Positions 1 through 6,419 of a stretch of 6,656 nt of DNA are shown here, piece by piece. A model generated the notes under the pieces. It was not told the origin of the DNA and searched no databases. It saw only the letters and a list, made by a program, of their open reading frames with translations. The stretch covers positions 1-6,656 of the forward strand of contig JAQGPE010000206.1 of NCBI GenBank assembly GCA_028293225.1, written 5' to 3'. Source of the DNA: Akkermansiaceae bacterium (lineage in GTDB: Bacteria > Verrucomicrobiota > Verrucomicrobiia > Verrucomicrobiales > Akkermansiaceae). Each line of letters begins with the position of its first letter. Positions within the stretch are counted from its first letter, which is position 1. Both the position numbers and the translations under genes were made by a program.

Positions 1-3000
1 CTCGGCATCGGCGCCGCGCCCGGCGACGCCTTCCTTCAGCACGGTAAGCGCCCGGGGGAAATCGCCCTGCCGGTAAAGAATGATGCCGAAAGCCTTGGCC
101 AGCTCCGCATCGGAAGGGAGGTCGGCACGGGCCTTGAGGGCGAGTTCGAAGGCCTTCTTGTTGTCGCTGCCGGTGGCGGCGTAGAGGATGACCAGCCGTT
201 TCTTCGCCGGGGTGAAATCGGGAAACTGCTGGAGGACCTTGTCGTAGGTCGCCATGGCTGCACTGGCGTCGCCCTTCTGCTCGCTCGCCGCCGCCGACGC
301 CATCAGCGCCGGAACATTGCCGGCATCGGACTTCAACAGCTCGGCGATCCGGGCGGTCTCGGTCGCCGCCTGTGCCGGGTGGTCGGCGAGTGCCATCAAC
401 TCCAGGAAGCTCCGGGCCTCGGCGGCGGCGGGGGAAAGCGAGTCCAGTCGCAGCGATTGCCGCAAGGCGGTCTCGGCGTCGGCGACTCGCCCGAGGCTGT
501 AGGCGGAGCGGGCCAGATCGCGGAGCACCGCGGGATCTTCCGGTTGCTTGCGGGCCACCTCCTGCAGGAGGGTGAACGCGTAGGAATAATCCTGCGTCTG
601 ATAGGAAAGTCGGCCCAGCGCAAGGGCCACGGCCGTGCTTTCCGGCGCCAGTTTTCGGGCGGCCTTGGCTTGCTCGAGCGCCTTCGCCGGGTCCTTCTGC
701 AGCGAATAAACCCGGACCAGACCCAGCATCGCCGGCGTATTGGTGGGACTGGCCTTCAACGCCGCCTGATAGGTGTCGACCGCCTTGCCCAGGTCGCCAT
801 TTCGCTCCTGGATGGCGGCCAGCCGGTCGAGAGCGACCGGATCGTCGGGTCGTTCCGCGATTGCCGCCTCGAGGGCTTTGCGGGCGTCGGATCCGGGCTG
901 GTCGACTGCAATCGCCAGCACGGCCAGACACTTTCGCGCTTCCGCCGAGCCGGGGAATTCCTGGTTCAGCTTGAGCGCGTCTTCCAGCGCGACGCGGGCG
1001 GGCTCCTCCGCGCCCATCAGATAGTTCACCATGCCGAGATGATACTGGGTGTCCGCCGAATCGGGCAATTTCTCCGCGCTTTCCTGGAGCAGGCTGAGCG
1101 CCCAGGGATACTGGCGCCGCTTGACGAGAATCCAACCGAGGGTGTCAGCCATGTGCGCTTCGTGCGGAAACAGCTCCCGGGCCTTCTGGGCGGCCTCGAA
1201 GGCCTTGTCCAGTTGGTTGAAACGCTCGGCGTAGAGGACTGCCGCATTGTTGAGGGCGATGCCCGCTTTCGGATTGATGGCCAAAAGTTTTTCGTAGGCG
1301 GCCAGGGCGGTATCGTAGTGCTTGAGCTGCTCGTTGAGCATGCCGGTCATCATGAGCGCCTTGGTGTCCTTGGGATTCGTCGTGATGACTTTTTGGAGAT
1401 TATCCAAGGCCTTTTGTTGCTGGTTGGTGGCCGCATAAAGCCCGGCCAGCGTGTAGTAAGCCACCGGCGAATCCGGCTGCAGCGTGATGGCCTTTTGCAG
1501 CGTGGCTTCCGCCTGGTCCATGTCCTTTTGGGCGTAAAAGACCCGGGCCAGCAGAATCTGCAGCTCGGCCGACTTGGGCTGCTTCGCGATCAGGTCTTCG
1601 ATCCGCCGGCGGGCCGCCGGGAATTTCTTTTCGAAGAGATCAAGGCTCACCATCTGCTCGACGGCCGGTTGAAAGTCGGGCGCCCGCTCCAGGGCCTGGG
1701 TTAATGCCTGCCGGGCCTCGGCGAGCTTTCCCTGTTGGGCGAGCACCCGCGCGCTGAGCTGGGGCGTCCGGGGATTGCCCGGAAAATTCTTCTCAATTCC
1801 ATCGTAGACGGCCAGGGCGTCGTCGGCGCTGTTGCGGGACCGATAGGCATCCGCCAGCATCAGTCGGGGCTGAATCAACTCCGGGTGCTGCTGGATCACG
1901 GTTTTGAGTGCGCTGATGGCGGTGGACGAATCGCCGGTTCTCAGGCTGACGCTGGCGAGCAGCACCCTCGCATCCGTGTATCCCGGGGCTTGGGCCAGCG
2001 CCTGGTTGAGACTGTCGGTCGCCTTTTGGAGATTCCCGCTGGCGATATAGGCGATCCCGATTTGGTAGAGGAATTGCGGGGAGGTGGGGAAAATTCTCAG
2101 GGTTCGCTCGAGCTCGGTCACCGCCTTGCCGAAGTCGCCTTTGGCCATGCGCAGCCGGGCGTTCAACAGGAGCGCCTCGGGATACGTGGTGTCCCGGGCC
2201 AACACCCGGCTGGTGAGGTCCAGGGCCTCGTCGTATTTCCGGTCGGCCGACGCCAGTTCGGCCAGCATCATCCAGGCGGGCAGATAGTCGGGAGTCTCCT
2301 GCGTCATCTGCGTCAGGAATTTCCGGCCGGCGGCAGGGTCGCCGCCTTGGATCAGGGACTGCGCATACTGAATTCGCTTCGGCGACCGGGCGGGCGAAAG
2401 CTCCGACGCCAGCTTGAATTCCTGCGCGGCGAGGGGCAGCTCTTTCCGCAGGACACGGACGACGGCCAAAGCGGCATGGGCCTCGGCGGATTTGGGATTC
2501 AGGACCAGCGCCCGTTGGAGCGCAGCCAGGGCGGCATCGACATTATTGAGCCGGAGCTCGATGGCGCCGAAGGCGACCTGGACGGGGGCGCTGTCAATGA
2601 CCGCCGGGGGCAGCTGTTTGAGGCGTTGCCGGGCGGCTTCAAGTTCCTGGGGATTACTGGCCGCCTCCGCGAGCAGCAGCGGGGCCTCCTCATTCGTGGG
2701 CGCGCGGTCGAGGATGAAAAGAGCCCGGGTGCGGGCGCTCTTGAGATCCCCGAACGCCACATCCGAAAGGCCCAGCTTAAGTCGCAGCTCGAGGTTGTCC
2801 GGCGACAGTTCGCTGGCCTTCTGCAGGTAGGAACGGGCGAAAACGATCCGCGATTGGTTGAAATAAATTATGCCCAGCCGGCCCAGGGCCGCGGGATTGA
2901 GCGGCTCGAGCTGGAGCACATTCTTATATTCAATCTCCGCCTCGTCATACTTGCCGGCGGCGAAATACTTGTCGGCTTTCGCCAGATTCCGCGCCTTCTT

Positions 3001-3084
3001 GGCCTCTGGGGAGCAACCGGTGCCGGCCAGAACGAGCAACGCTGACAGGACAACGAACAGGCTGGAGCGAAGTAGCTTTTGCAT
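1..3084 (-). CDS. PrsT-like TPR-repeat lipoprotein of the exosortase/PEP-CTERM system, C-terminus beyond window
   Basis: One open frame of 1028 codons runs from the ATG at 3084 through position 1 without a stop, so the C-terminus is missing. Residues 1-24 form a lipoprotein-like signal: MQKLLRS, a hydrophobic run rich in L, V and A, then AGTGC with Cys24 as the likely lipidated residue. The lipobox is imperfect (Gly, not Leu, at -3). From about residue 30 the protein is nearly all tetratricopeptide repeats, such as YFAAGKYDEAEIEYKNVLQL near 40-60, with the usual A/G/Y/P spacing every 34 residues. The C-terminal part shows a longer period of about 175 residues. TPR arrays are protein-binding scaffolds; with this signal and an exosortase immediately upstream, the closest family is the PEP-CTERM TPR lipoprotein PrsT (about 900 residues as I recall), which this exceeds. 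It begins six bases after the exosortase stop, suggesting one transcript and coupled translation. No Shine-Dalgarno is visible. TPR and lipoprotein calls are strong; PrsT assignment rests on context. Confidence 0.88.
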   Translation of the reverse strand, partial: MQKLLRSSLFVVLSALLVLAGTGCSPEAKKARNLAKADKYFAAGKYDEAEIEYKNVLQLEPLNPAALGRLGIIYFNQSRIVFARSYLQKASELSPDNLELRLKLGLSDVAFGDLKSARTRALFILDRAPTNEEAPLLLAEAASNPQELEAARQRLKQLPPAVIDSAPVQVAFGAIELRLNNVDAALAALQRALVLNPKSAEAHAALAVVRVLRKELPLAAQEFKLASELSPARSPKRIQYAQSLIQGGDPAAGRKFLTQMTQETPDYLPAWMMLAELASADRKYDEALDLTSRVLARDTTYPEALLLNARLRMAKGDFGKAVTELERTLRIFPTSPQFLYQIGIAYIASGNLQKATDSLNQALAQAPGYTDARVLLASVSLRTGDSSTAISALKTVIQQHPELIQPRLMLADAYRSRNSADDALAVYDGIEKNFPGNPRTPQLSARVLAQQGKLAEARQALTQALERAPDFQPAVEQMVSLDLFEKKFPAARRRIEDLIAKQPKSAELQILLARVFYAQKDMDQAEATLQKAITLQPDSPVAYYTLAGLYAATNQQQKALDNLQKVITTNPKDTKALMMTGMLNEQLKHYDTALAAYEKLLAINPKAGIALNNAAVLYAERFNQLDKAFEAAQKARELFPHEAHMADTLGWILVKRRQYPWALSLLQESAEKLPDSADTQYHLGMVNYLMGAEEPARVALEDALKLNQEFPGSAEARKCLAVLAIAVDQPGSDARKALEAAIAERPDDPVALDRLAAIQERNGDLGKAVDTYQAALKASPTNTPAMLGLVRVYSLQKDPAKALEQAKAARKLAPESTAVALALGRLSYQTQDYSYAFTLLQEVARKQPEDPAVLRDLARSAYSLGRVADAETALRQSLRLDSLSPAAAEARSFLELMALADHPAQAATETARIAELLKSDAGNVPALMASAAASEQKGDASAAMATYDKVLQQFPDFTPAKKRLVILYAATGSDNKKAFELALKARADLPSDAELAKAFGIILYRQGDFPRALTVLKEGVAGRGADAE

Positions 3085-3090
3085 AAGAAT

Positions 3091-4020
3091 TCAGGGGGCG
3101 ATGGGGGCGGTCCTGCGCGGGCGGCTCTCTGACTTCATGAGGAACCGCAGGAACAGGAAAAGAGGCAGCAAGGACAGGACGAAAAAGATCGGGCCGCCAT
3201 GCCGGTGGATGTAGGAATCGATCATCTCCGGCCCGATATGCACGCAAAGTTCCCCGATGACAAAAACCCGGAAGCCGTTGCGGAAAATGGCCAGGGGGAA
3301 GACCGCCAGGGCAAGCAGCGCCCGTTTCCAACCCGAATTCAGGAAGAAATACCCCGCCACCAGGCTGGTGATGAAAAGGGCGAGCGTCGAATGAATGCCG
3401 CTGCACTCCGGGGCGACCATGAGTTTCATGCCGGGTAGTTGGAAAAAAGTATCATCCCGGAACACGGTGGTTCCCCCCAGCCGGAAAAACAGATAGGCGG
3501 CGGACGCCGAGGTATGCTGGAGTTTCGTCCCGATCCATTCGGTCACGGAGGTCGGAAACGGCGCCATGAACACGAGAAAACCGAGGGGGAACGTGATTGC
3601 CCGGAGAGTCTGTCGGCCCAGGAACAGCATGCAGACACCGGCGAAGAGCAGAACGAAAGCCAGAATGGTCAGGGCCAGGGCGTCTTCGGGGTCCAGCGTC
3701 GAGGTGAATCTGCCAGCCAGCAGCGCGAGGCCGGCGACGAGGGGAAGGATGGCTAGCCGGTGATCGGGACGCGAGCGGGGCGGCAGCGAGTGGCGCTTCA
3801 TCCACACCAAATACAGGCTGATGAATGGCACAAGAATGGTATGGGAGTAGAGCTCACTCTGGAGGGCGAACTGCACCAGGTGATAGAGCGGCACACTGAA
3901 GCCGGCGACGAGAACTGCGACCGCCACGTAAAAGTTGCGCATGCTTCCCGAAGGATCAGGAGACGCCGTGCTCAATTCCGGGTCGGGCAGGGATGTTCTG
4001 GTCTCCAAGGATTCGTTCAT
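3091..4020 (-). CDS. exosortase family protein (XrtA/EpsH-like), stand-alone, 309 aa
   Basis: Exosortases are multi-spanning inner-membrane cysteine transpeptidase-like enzymes that recognise and cleave C-terminal PEP-CTERM-type sorting signals. The 309-residue protein has about eight hydrophobic segments (near 28-48, 58-75, 88-104, 112-133, 137-155, 210-227, 232-247 and 275-293). The family catalytic residues are present: Cys206 in APECSGIHS, Arg251 in FRNGFRV, and a His in SYIHRHGG (272 or 274). The tail is basic (KSESRPRR). There is no fused C-terminal EpsI-type domain. I chose the ATG at 4020 (MNESLETRTS). A GTG at 4119 would add 33 residues of proline- and arginine-rich, non-membrane sequence covering nearly all the spacer, which looks like read-through of a non-coding stretch. 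Neither start has a good Shine-Dalgarno; an internal ATG at 3942 (MRNFYVAV) just before the first membrane segment is another option. The gene lies between a beta-barrel gene and the TPR lipoprotein, as in exopolysaccharide-linked exosortase loci. Subtype and target signal cannot be read from the sequence. Confidence 0.93.
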   Translation of the reverse strand: MNESLETRTSLPDPELSTASPDPSGSMRNFYVAVAVLVAGFSVPLYHLVQFALQSELYSHTILVPFISLYLVWMKRHSLPPRSRPDHRLAILPLVAGLALLAGRFTSTLDPEDALALTILAFVLLFAGVCMLFLGRQTLRAITFPLGFLVFMAPFPTSVTEWIGTKLQHTSASAAYLFFRLGGTTVFRDDTFFQLPGMKLMVAPECSGIHSTLALFITSLVAGYFFLNSGWKRALLALAVFPLAIFRNGFRVFVIGELCVHIGPEMIDSYIHRHGGPIFFVLSLLPLFLFLRFLMKSESRPRRTAPIAP

Positions 4021-4047
4021 GGGGCGCGGATCAGCCGGCAGCCTAAT

Positions 4048-4060
4048 GTAGCCCGCAGGC
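4048..4060. repeat. TGTAGCC-containing half element in the barrel-exosortase spacer
   Basis: TGTAGCCCGCAGG occurs in the 107-bp spacer between the beta-barrel stop and the exosortase ATG. It shares the TGTAGCC start of the full palindrome at 6420, with no complementary GGCTACA arm nearby. The remainder of the spacer holds only a weak stem, AGGGTC (4098-4103) with GGCCCT (4107-4112), which contains a mismatch when read as minus-strand RNA. I see no convincing promoter or terminator in it. Confidence 0.35.
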
Positions 4061-4127
4061 GAACGGCCAGTGCTATTTGTTCCCCGACGGTGGATTGAGG
4101 GTCGAAGGCCCTGCGGCACCGGGCGGG

Positions 4128-5492
4128 TTAAAACCGGAAGCCGAGCTGTGCACCGATCTGGTGGCTGGAAAATCCATACGCCTGCACGTTGGAGGAATTG
4201 CGGCTGGCTTGATAAAAGACGGCGATGGTCACGTGGCGCAGCAGTGTCGTGCTGAGATTGAAACTGTAGGCCCGGTAGGCGTCATCGCGTTGGTCGATGA
4301 CACTGCTGGAGGTGAAATCGACGGTGGTCAGCTGGCCTGGGTTGCCATTGGCATCCGTGACGTCCGTCACGGTGATGTCGGGGATCAGAACCTGCTGGGT
4401 GGCTTCGTAGTGGGTCTTCCCGCCCGAGAGATCCGCGCTCAGGACAAAATGCTGCAGCAGGCGCTGGCTTAAGGCGATGCTCCAGCTCTGGGTTTGGGTG
4501 ACGGCGCCTGCGAAATATGAAACGGACACGCCGCGGCCGCCGGTGAAACTCAGGGTGGTAGTCTTGAAAGGTTGATAGTTAAGCGAGGCGTTCATGGTGG
4601 GACTCTTCAACGACCGGCCGCCGTGACCGAGGAAGGTCCGGGATTCCCGGCCTCCATCAAGCGAAAGCGAGAGCTTGTCGGTCGCCTGCAACGTGATCCT
4701 GGCCCCGGGCCGGAGGAAGTAGCTGTCGGAGGAATGGTAGACCTGAACGTAACCGGCCCCGGCGCCGAGGGCGAGGTTCAGCCGGGACGAGACCCGGTAA
4801 TCCAGCCAGTTTTGCGTGGACCAGACAAACGAATCGGGGGCTGCCTCGACAAACTGGAGGTCCTGCGAATTGCTCGAATCCAGCCGGAGTCGGTCGGTGA
4901 AGCGATAGCCCACGCTCAGGCTTGTGGTGGACGATTGCGTCTTGGTCTGCCGGGCGGTCTCGATCAAGGTATTGGAAGACTTCGCATAACCTTGGGCGAA
5001 CTGCAGGCTCCAATCCTGCGAGGTGAAAGCGCCCGCCAATCTGAACGAATGGTTGAGCGAATTATGGAACTCGCGATTGGTGTAAATCACCCAGGACGGG
5101 GAGTAGTCCATGGTCCAGTGCGAGCCGATATCCAGCAGGAAGCTGGGCGAAAACGTATTGATGTAGCTGTTGGCGGGATGCCCGGGTTGCGTCAGGATGC
5201 CATCACTATAGCTGAAACGATCGATGACGGACGGGCGGAATTCAACCGAGCCCCATTTAAACGGCGACGGCTGCAACGACAGGTTTTCTGCCGCTGCCGG
5301 AGCGAGGCTCGACTGGTTTCCCGCGGCGGTGCGCGTGACGGCGGGTTGGAGCGGAGCGCTGGCTCCTTGGGCAATGACGGGCTGGGCCTCGGCGGTCAGT
5401 GCTCCGATCAGGACGGCGAGCCCACCGAGAAACTGGCGCAGGGGCGTGGAGCGCTCACTCGGGACTGAGGGGGGCGCGCCGGTTGGGTTCAT
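4128..5492 (-). CDS. putative outer-membrane beta-barrel protein of the exosortase/EPS locus
   Basis: The protein has 454 residues. It starts with a long polar n-region ending in Arg19, followed by a hydrophobic core (FLGGLAVLIGAL, about 21-32) and candidate signal-peptidase sites after AEA (residue 36) or VIA (residue 41). A low-complexity Ala/Ser/Pro/Gln linker reaches about residue 75. The rest is dominated by alternating amphipathic strands with aromatic girdle residues (for example WTMDYSPSWVIYTN, LDYRVSSRLNLALGAGAGY, RAYSFNLSTTLLRHVTIAVFYQ) and ends F-R-F, the terminal-Phe signature of BamA-assembled barrels. A polar segment rich in T, D, N and V (VLIPDITVTDVTDANG and following) looks like a long loop. 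I do not recognise a specific family with certainty. Barrel proteins of the EpsL/beta-barrel porin 2 type are common in exosortase and polysaccharide clusters and are the best guess. A role in export or anchoring across the outer membrane is inferred from position between YdcF-like and exosortase genes. The ATG at 5492 has no Shine-Dalgarno. Confidence 0.85.
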   Translation of the reverse strand: MNPTGAPPSVPSERSTPLRQFLGGLAVLIGALTAEAQPVIAQGASAPLQPAVTRTAAGNQSSLAPAAAENLSLQPSPFKWGSVEFRPSVIDRFSYSDGILTQPGHPANSYINTFSPSFLLDIGSHWTMDYSPSWVIYTNREFHNSLNHSFRLAGAFTSQDWSLQFAQGYAKSSNTLIETARQTKTQSSTTSLSVGYRFTDRLRLDSSNSQDLQFVEAAPDSFVWSTQNWLDYRVSSRLNLALGAGAGYVQVYHSSDSYFLRPGARITLQATDKLSLSLDGGRESRTFLGHGGRSLKSPTMNASLNYQPFKTTTLSFTGGRGVSVSYFAGAVTQTQSWSIALSQRLLQHFVLSADLSGGKTHYEATQQVLIPDITVTDVTDANGNPGQLTTVDFTSSSVIDQRDDAYRAYSFNLSTTLLRHVTIAVFYQASRNSSNVQAYGFSSHQIGAQLGFRF

Positions 5493-5586
5493 GGTGGGGG
5501 GACCGTGTGGGAAAATGAGAGGCTCCGCAATGCATTAGGGAGTGTTTTCAAACCACCAGATCGGACCACCCTGTCGTTTGGGACCC

Positions 5587-5615
5587 GTGACCGGATCGAT
5601 CCGAGGGCAGGTCAC
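5587..5615. other. inverted repeat around a 12-bp palindrome in the YdcF-barrel spacer
   Basis: GTGACC (5587-5592) and GGTCAC (5610-5615) form a perfect 6-bp inverted repeat separated by 17 bases. The left arm abuts and shares one base with the perfect 12-bp palindrome CGGATCGATCCG (5592-5603). It lies 38 bases past the YdcF-like stop and about 95 bases upstream of the barrel ATG on the minus strand. It could be an operator or a weak hairpin; no T-run follows, so an intrinsic terminator is unlikely. The rest of this 160-bp spacer shows no convincing promoter. A GC-rich 6-mer pair may arise by chance. Confidence 0.3.
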
Positions 5616-5652
5616 CGCGGATTGCCAGGCACGCAATTGCCCGGGTTTACGG

Positions 5653-6366
5653 TCACGGCGGAGGAGGGGAGTTGGAGAGTCTTCCAGAGTTCAGCAACAG
5701 TTCGAACAAGTATCCCACGGTTTCCTTGAGGAAATCCTCGGCCCGCTCGCTCGAGTTCCACCAGGGACCAGGCGGATAGCTTGGTGGTTTCCACGCGATG
5801 CAGCCTACGCTGGTGCTGGACGGCAGGACCTTGGCAAGCACCAGCCGGCTGCGCCGGGCATGGGCGCCCAAGGTGAACAAATTGACGGCGTGGGGCCTCA
5901 CTCCCCGGGCATCGAGTATCCGGCGGACGGCCAAGGCCGCTTGAAAGGTTCGCTGGCTCTCCGTGTCCGTCGCCGGAGCCTCAATTACCCGGTCGGGCGG
6001 CACGCCCGCGCGCAGCAGGATCTCGCGCGCCTCAGTCGCGTAGTTCCAGCGTTGCGGGCCCCAGCGGTAGCTAAATTGCGCGCCGGCGGTTACGATATAA
6101 CGGTAGCCGCCCTGCTCGAATTCCAGCTTGGCCGCCTTGATGCCGTCGATGCCGATCCAACCTTCGACGACGAGCACGTCCGGCGGCTGCCGGTCCGTCA
6201 GGGAGAGAAAGGCTTCACCCCGGAACCACCAGAGAAGAATGGGCAAGGCGGCCAGGGCGAAGAGCCAGGACCAGACCGGCCAGGTCGGCCACCAGATCGT
6301 GCGGCGGCGGAAAAAACGGGGAGGCAAGGGGCTGGGAGGCAAGAGGGGACGGGCTAAGCCAATCAT
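5653..6366 (-). CDS. YdcF/SanA/ElyC (DUF218) family membrane-anchored protein
   Basis: The protein has 237 residues. A short basic/proline-rich cytoplasmic N-terminus (RRR near 20-22) precedes one Trp-rich hydrophobic segment (about 31-49), then a soluble DUF218 domain. Recognisable family blocks in order are: DVLVVEGW (63-70), where the first strand usually reads like VVLG; IVTAGAQ (91-97, the family's V-x-G-G-like turn); YATEARE (109-115, family S-E-A); APATDTESQRTFQAA (130-144, family N-T-x-E-N block); LFTLGAHARRSR (163-174, matching the family's H-x-R-R/A block); and SSERAEDFLKETVGYLFELL at the C-terminal helix. DUF218 proteins such as SanA and ElyC are envelope-integrity or lipid-carrier/polysaccharide-linked factors of uncertain chemistry. 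Variants with VVEGW are, as I recall, frequent beside exosortase and EPS genes. The ATG at 6366 is the only nearby ATG in frame; upstream codons stay open to a stop at 6466-6468 but offer no better start. No strong Shine-Dalgarno is seen. The precise reaction is unknown. Confidence 0.88.
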   Translation of the reverse strand: MIGLARPLLPPSPLPPRFFRRRTIWWPTWPVWSWLFALAALPILLWWFRGEAFLSLTDRQPPDVLVVEGWIGIDGIKAAKLEFEQGGYRYIVTAGAQFSYRWGPQRWNYATEAREILLRAGVPPDRVIEAPATDTESQRTFQAALAVRRILDARGVRPHAVNLFTLGAHARRSRLVLAKVLPSSTSVGCIAWKPPSYPPGPWWNSSERAEDFLKETVGYLFELLLNSGRLSNSPPPP

Positions 6367-6401
6367 ACATGTAGCCCCGGCCGCAAAAGCGTTTTTTCCA
6401 T
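6363..6401 (-). CDS. possible 12-codon leader ORF overlapping the YdcF-like start (speculative)
   Basis: An ATG at 6401 opens a 12-codon frame, MEKTLLRPGLHV, whose TGA (6365-6363) overlaps the ATG of the YdcF-like gene in an ATGA arrangement typical of translational coupling. The frame contains no repeated amino-acid run that would suggest attenuation, has no clear Shine-Dalgarno, and is short enough to occur by chance. It is recorded because the downstream gene lacks an obvious ribosome-binding site. Confidence 0.2.
   Translation of the reverse strand: MEKTLLRPGLHV
6370..6384. repeat. degenerate half copy of the TGTAGCC palindrome
   Basis: TGTAGCC at 6370-6376 followed by CCGGCCGC repeats the left arm of the palindrome at 6420, exactly 50 bases away, but lacks a matching GGCTACA arm. 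It lies directly upstream of the YdcF-like ATG, so it forms part of that gene's 5' untranslated region or ribosome-binding region. It may be a decayed element or a chance match to a 7-mer. Confidence 0.45.
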
Positions 6402-6419
6402 GGCGGTAAGAAACAGGGC

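Noticed and set aside
379..1704. 441-codon plus-strand open frame opposite the TPR gene
   Set aside because: It lies in codon register with the minus-strand TPR frame and has a composition (Gly, Arg, Gln, Leu-rich) expected from the complement of Ala/Leu/Glu-rich TPR codons. No domain is recognisable.
1735..3045. 436-codon plus-strand open frame, also opposite the TPR gene
   Set aside because: Same antisense register and composition as the 379-1704 frame; the minus strand carries an evident signal sequence and TPR repeats throughout.
4021..4119. 33-residue N-terminal extension of the exosortase from a GTG
   Set aside because: It is Pro/Arg-rich without membrane character, spans a TGTAGCC half element and would fill nearly all of the spacer; the ATG at 4020 is simpler.
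4572..5468. 298-codon plus-strand frame opposite the barrel gene
   Set aside because: It is Gly/Arg-rich with no recognisable domain, while the opposite strand encodes a signal peptide, amphipathic strands and a terminal Phe.
5509..5560. TTGAAA followed by TAATGC in the barrel-gene leader as a promoter
   Set aside because: The two boxes are only about 9 bases apart and the -10 match is poor; not enough to call.
5542..6357. 271-codon plus-strand frame opposite the YdcF-like gene
   Set aside because: The minus strand shows ordered DUF218 motifs; the plus frame is Arg/Gly/Pro-rich shadow sequence.
6382..6397. CGC-AAAA-GCG followed by six T residues on the plus strand, terminator-like
   Set aside because: The stem is only 3 bp and no plus-strand gene precedes it. 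On the minus strand the T-run becomes an A-run ahead of the hairpin, which does not terminate.
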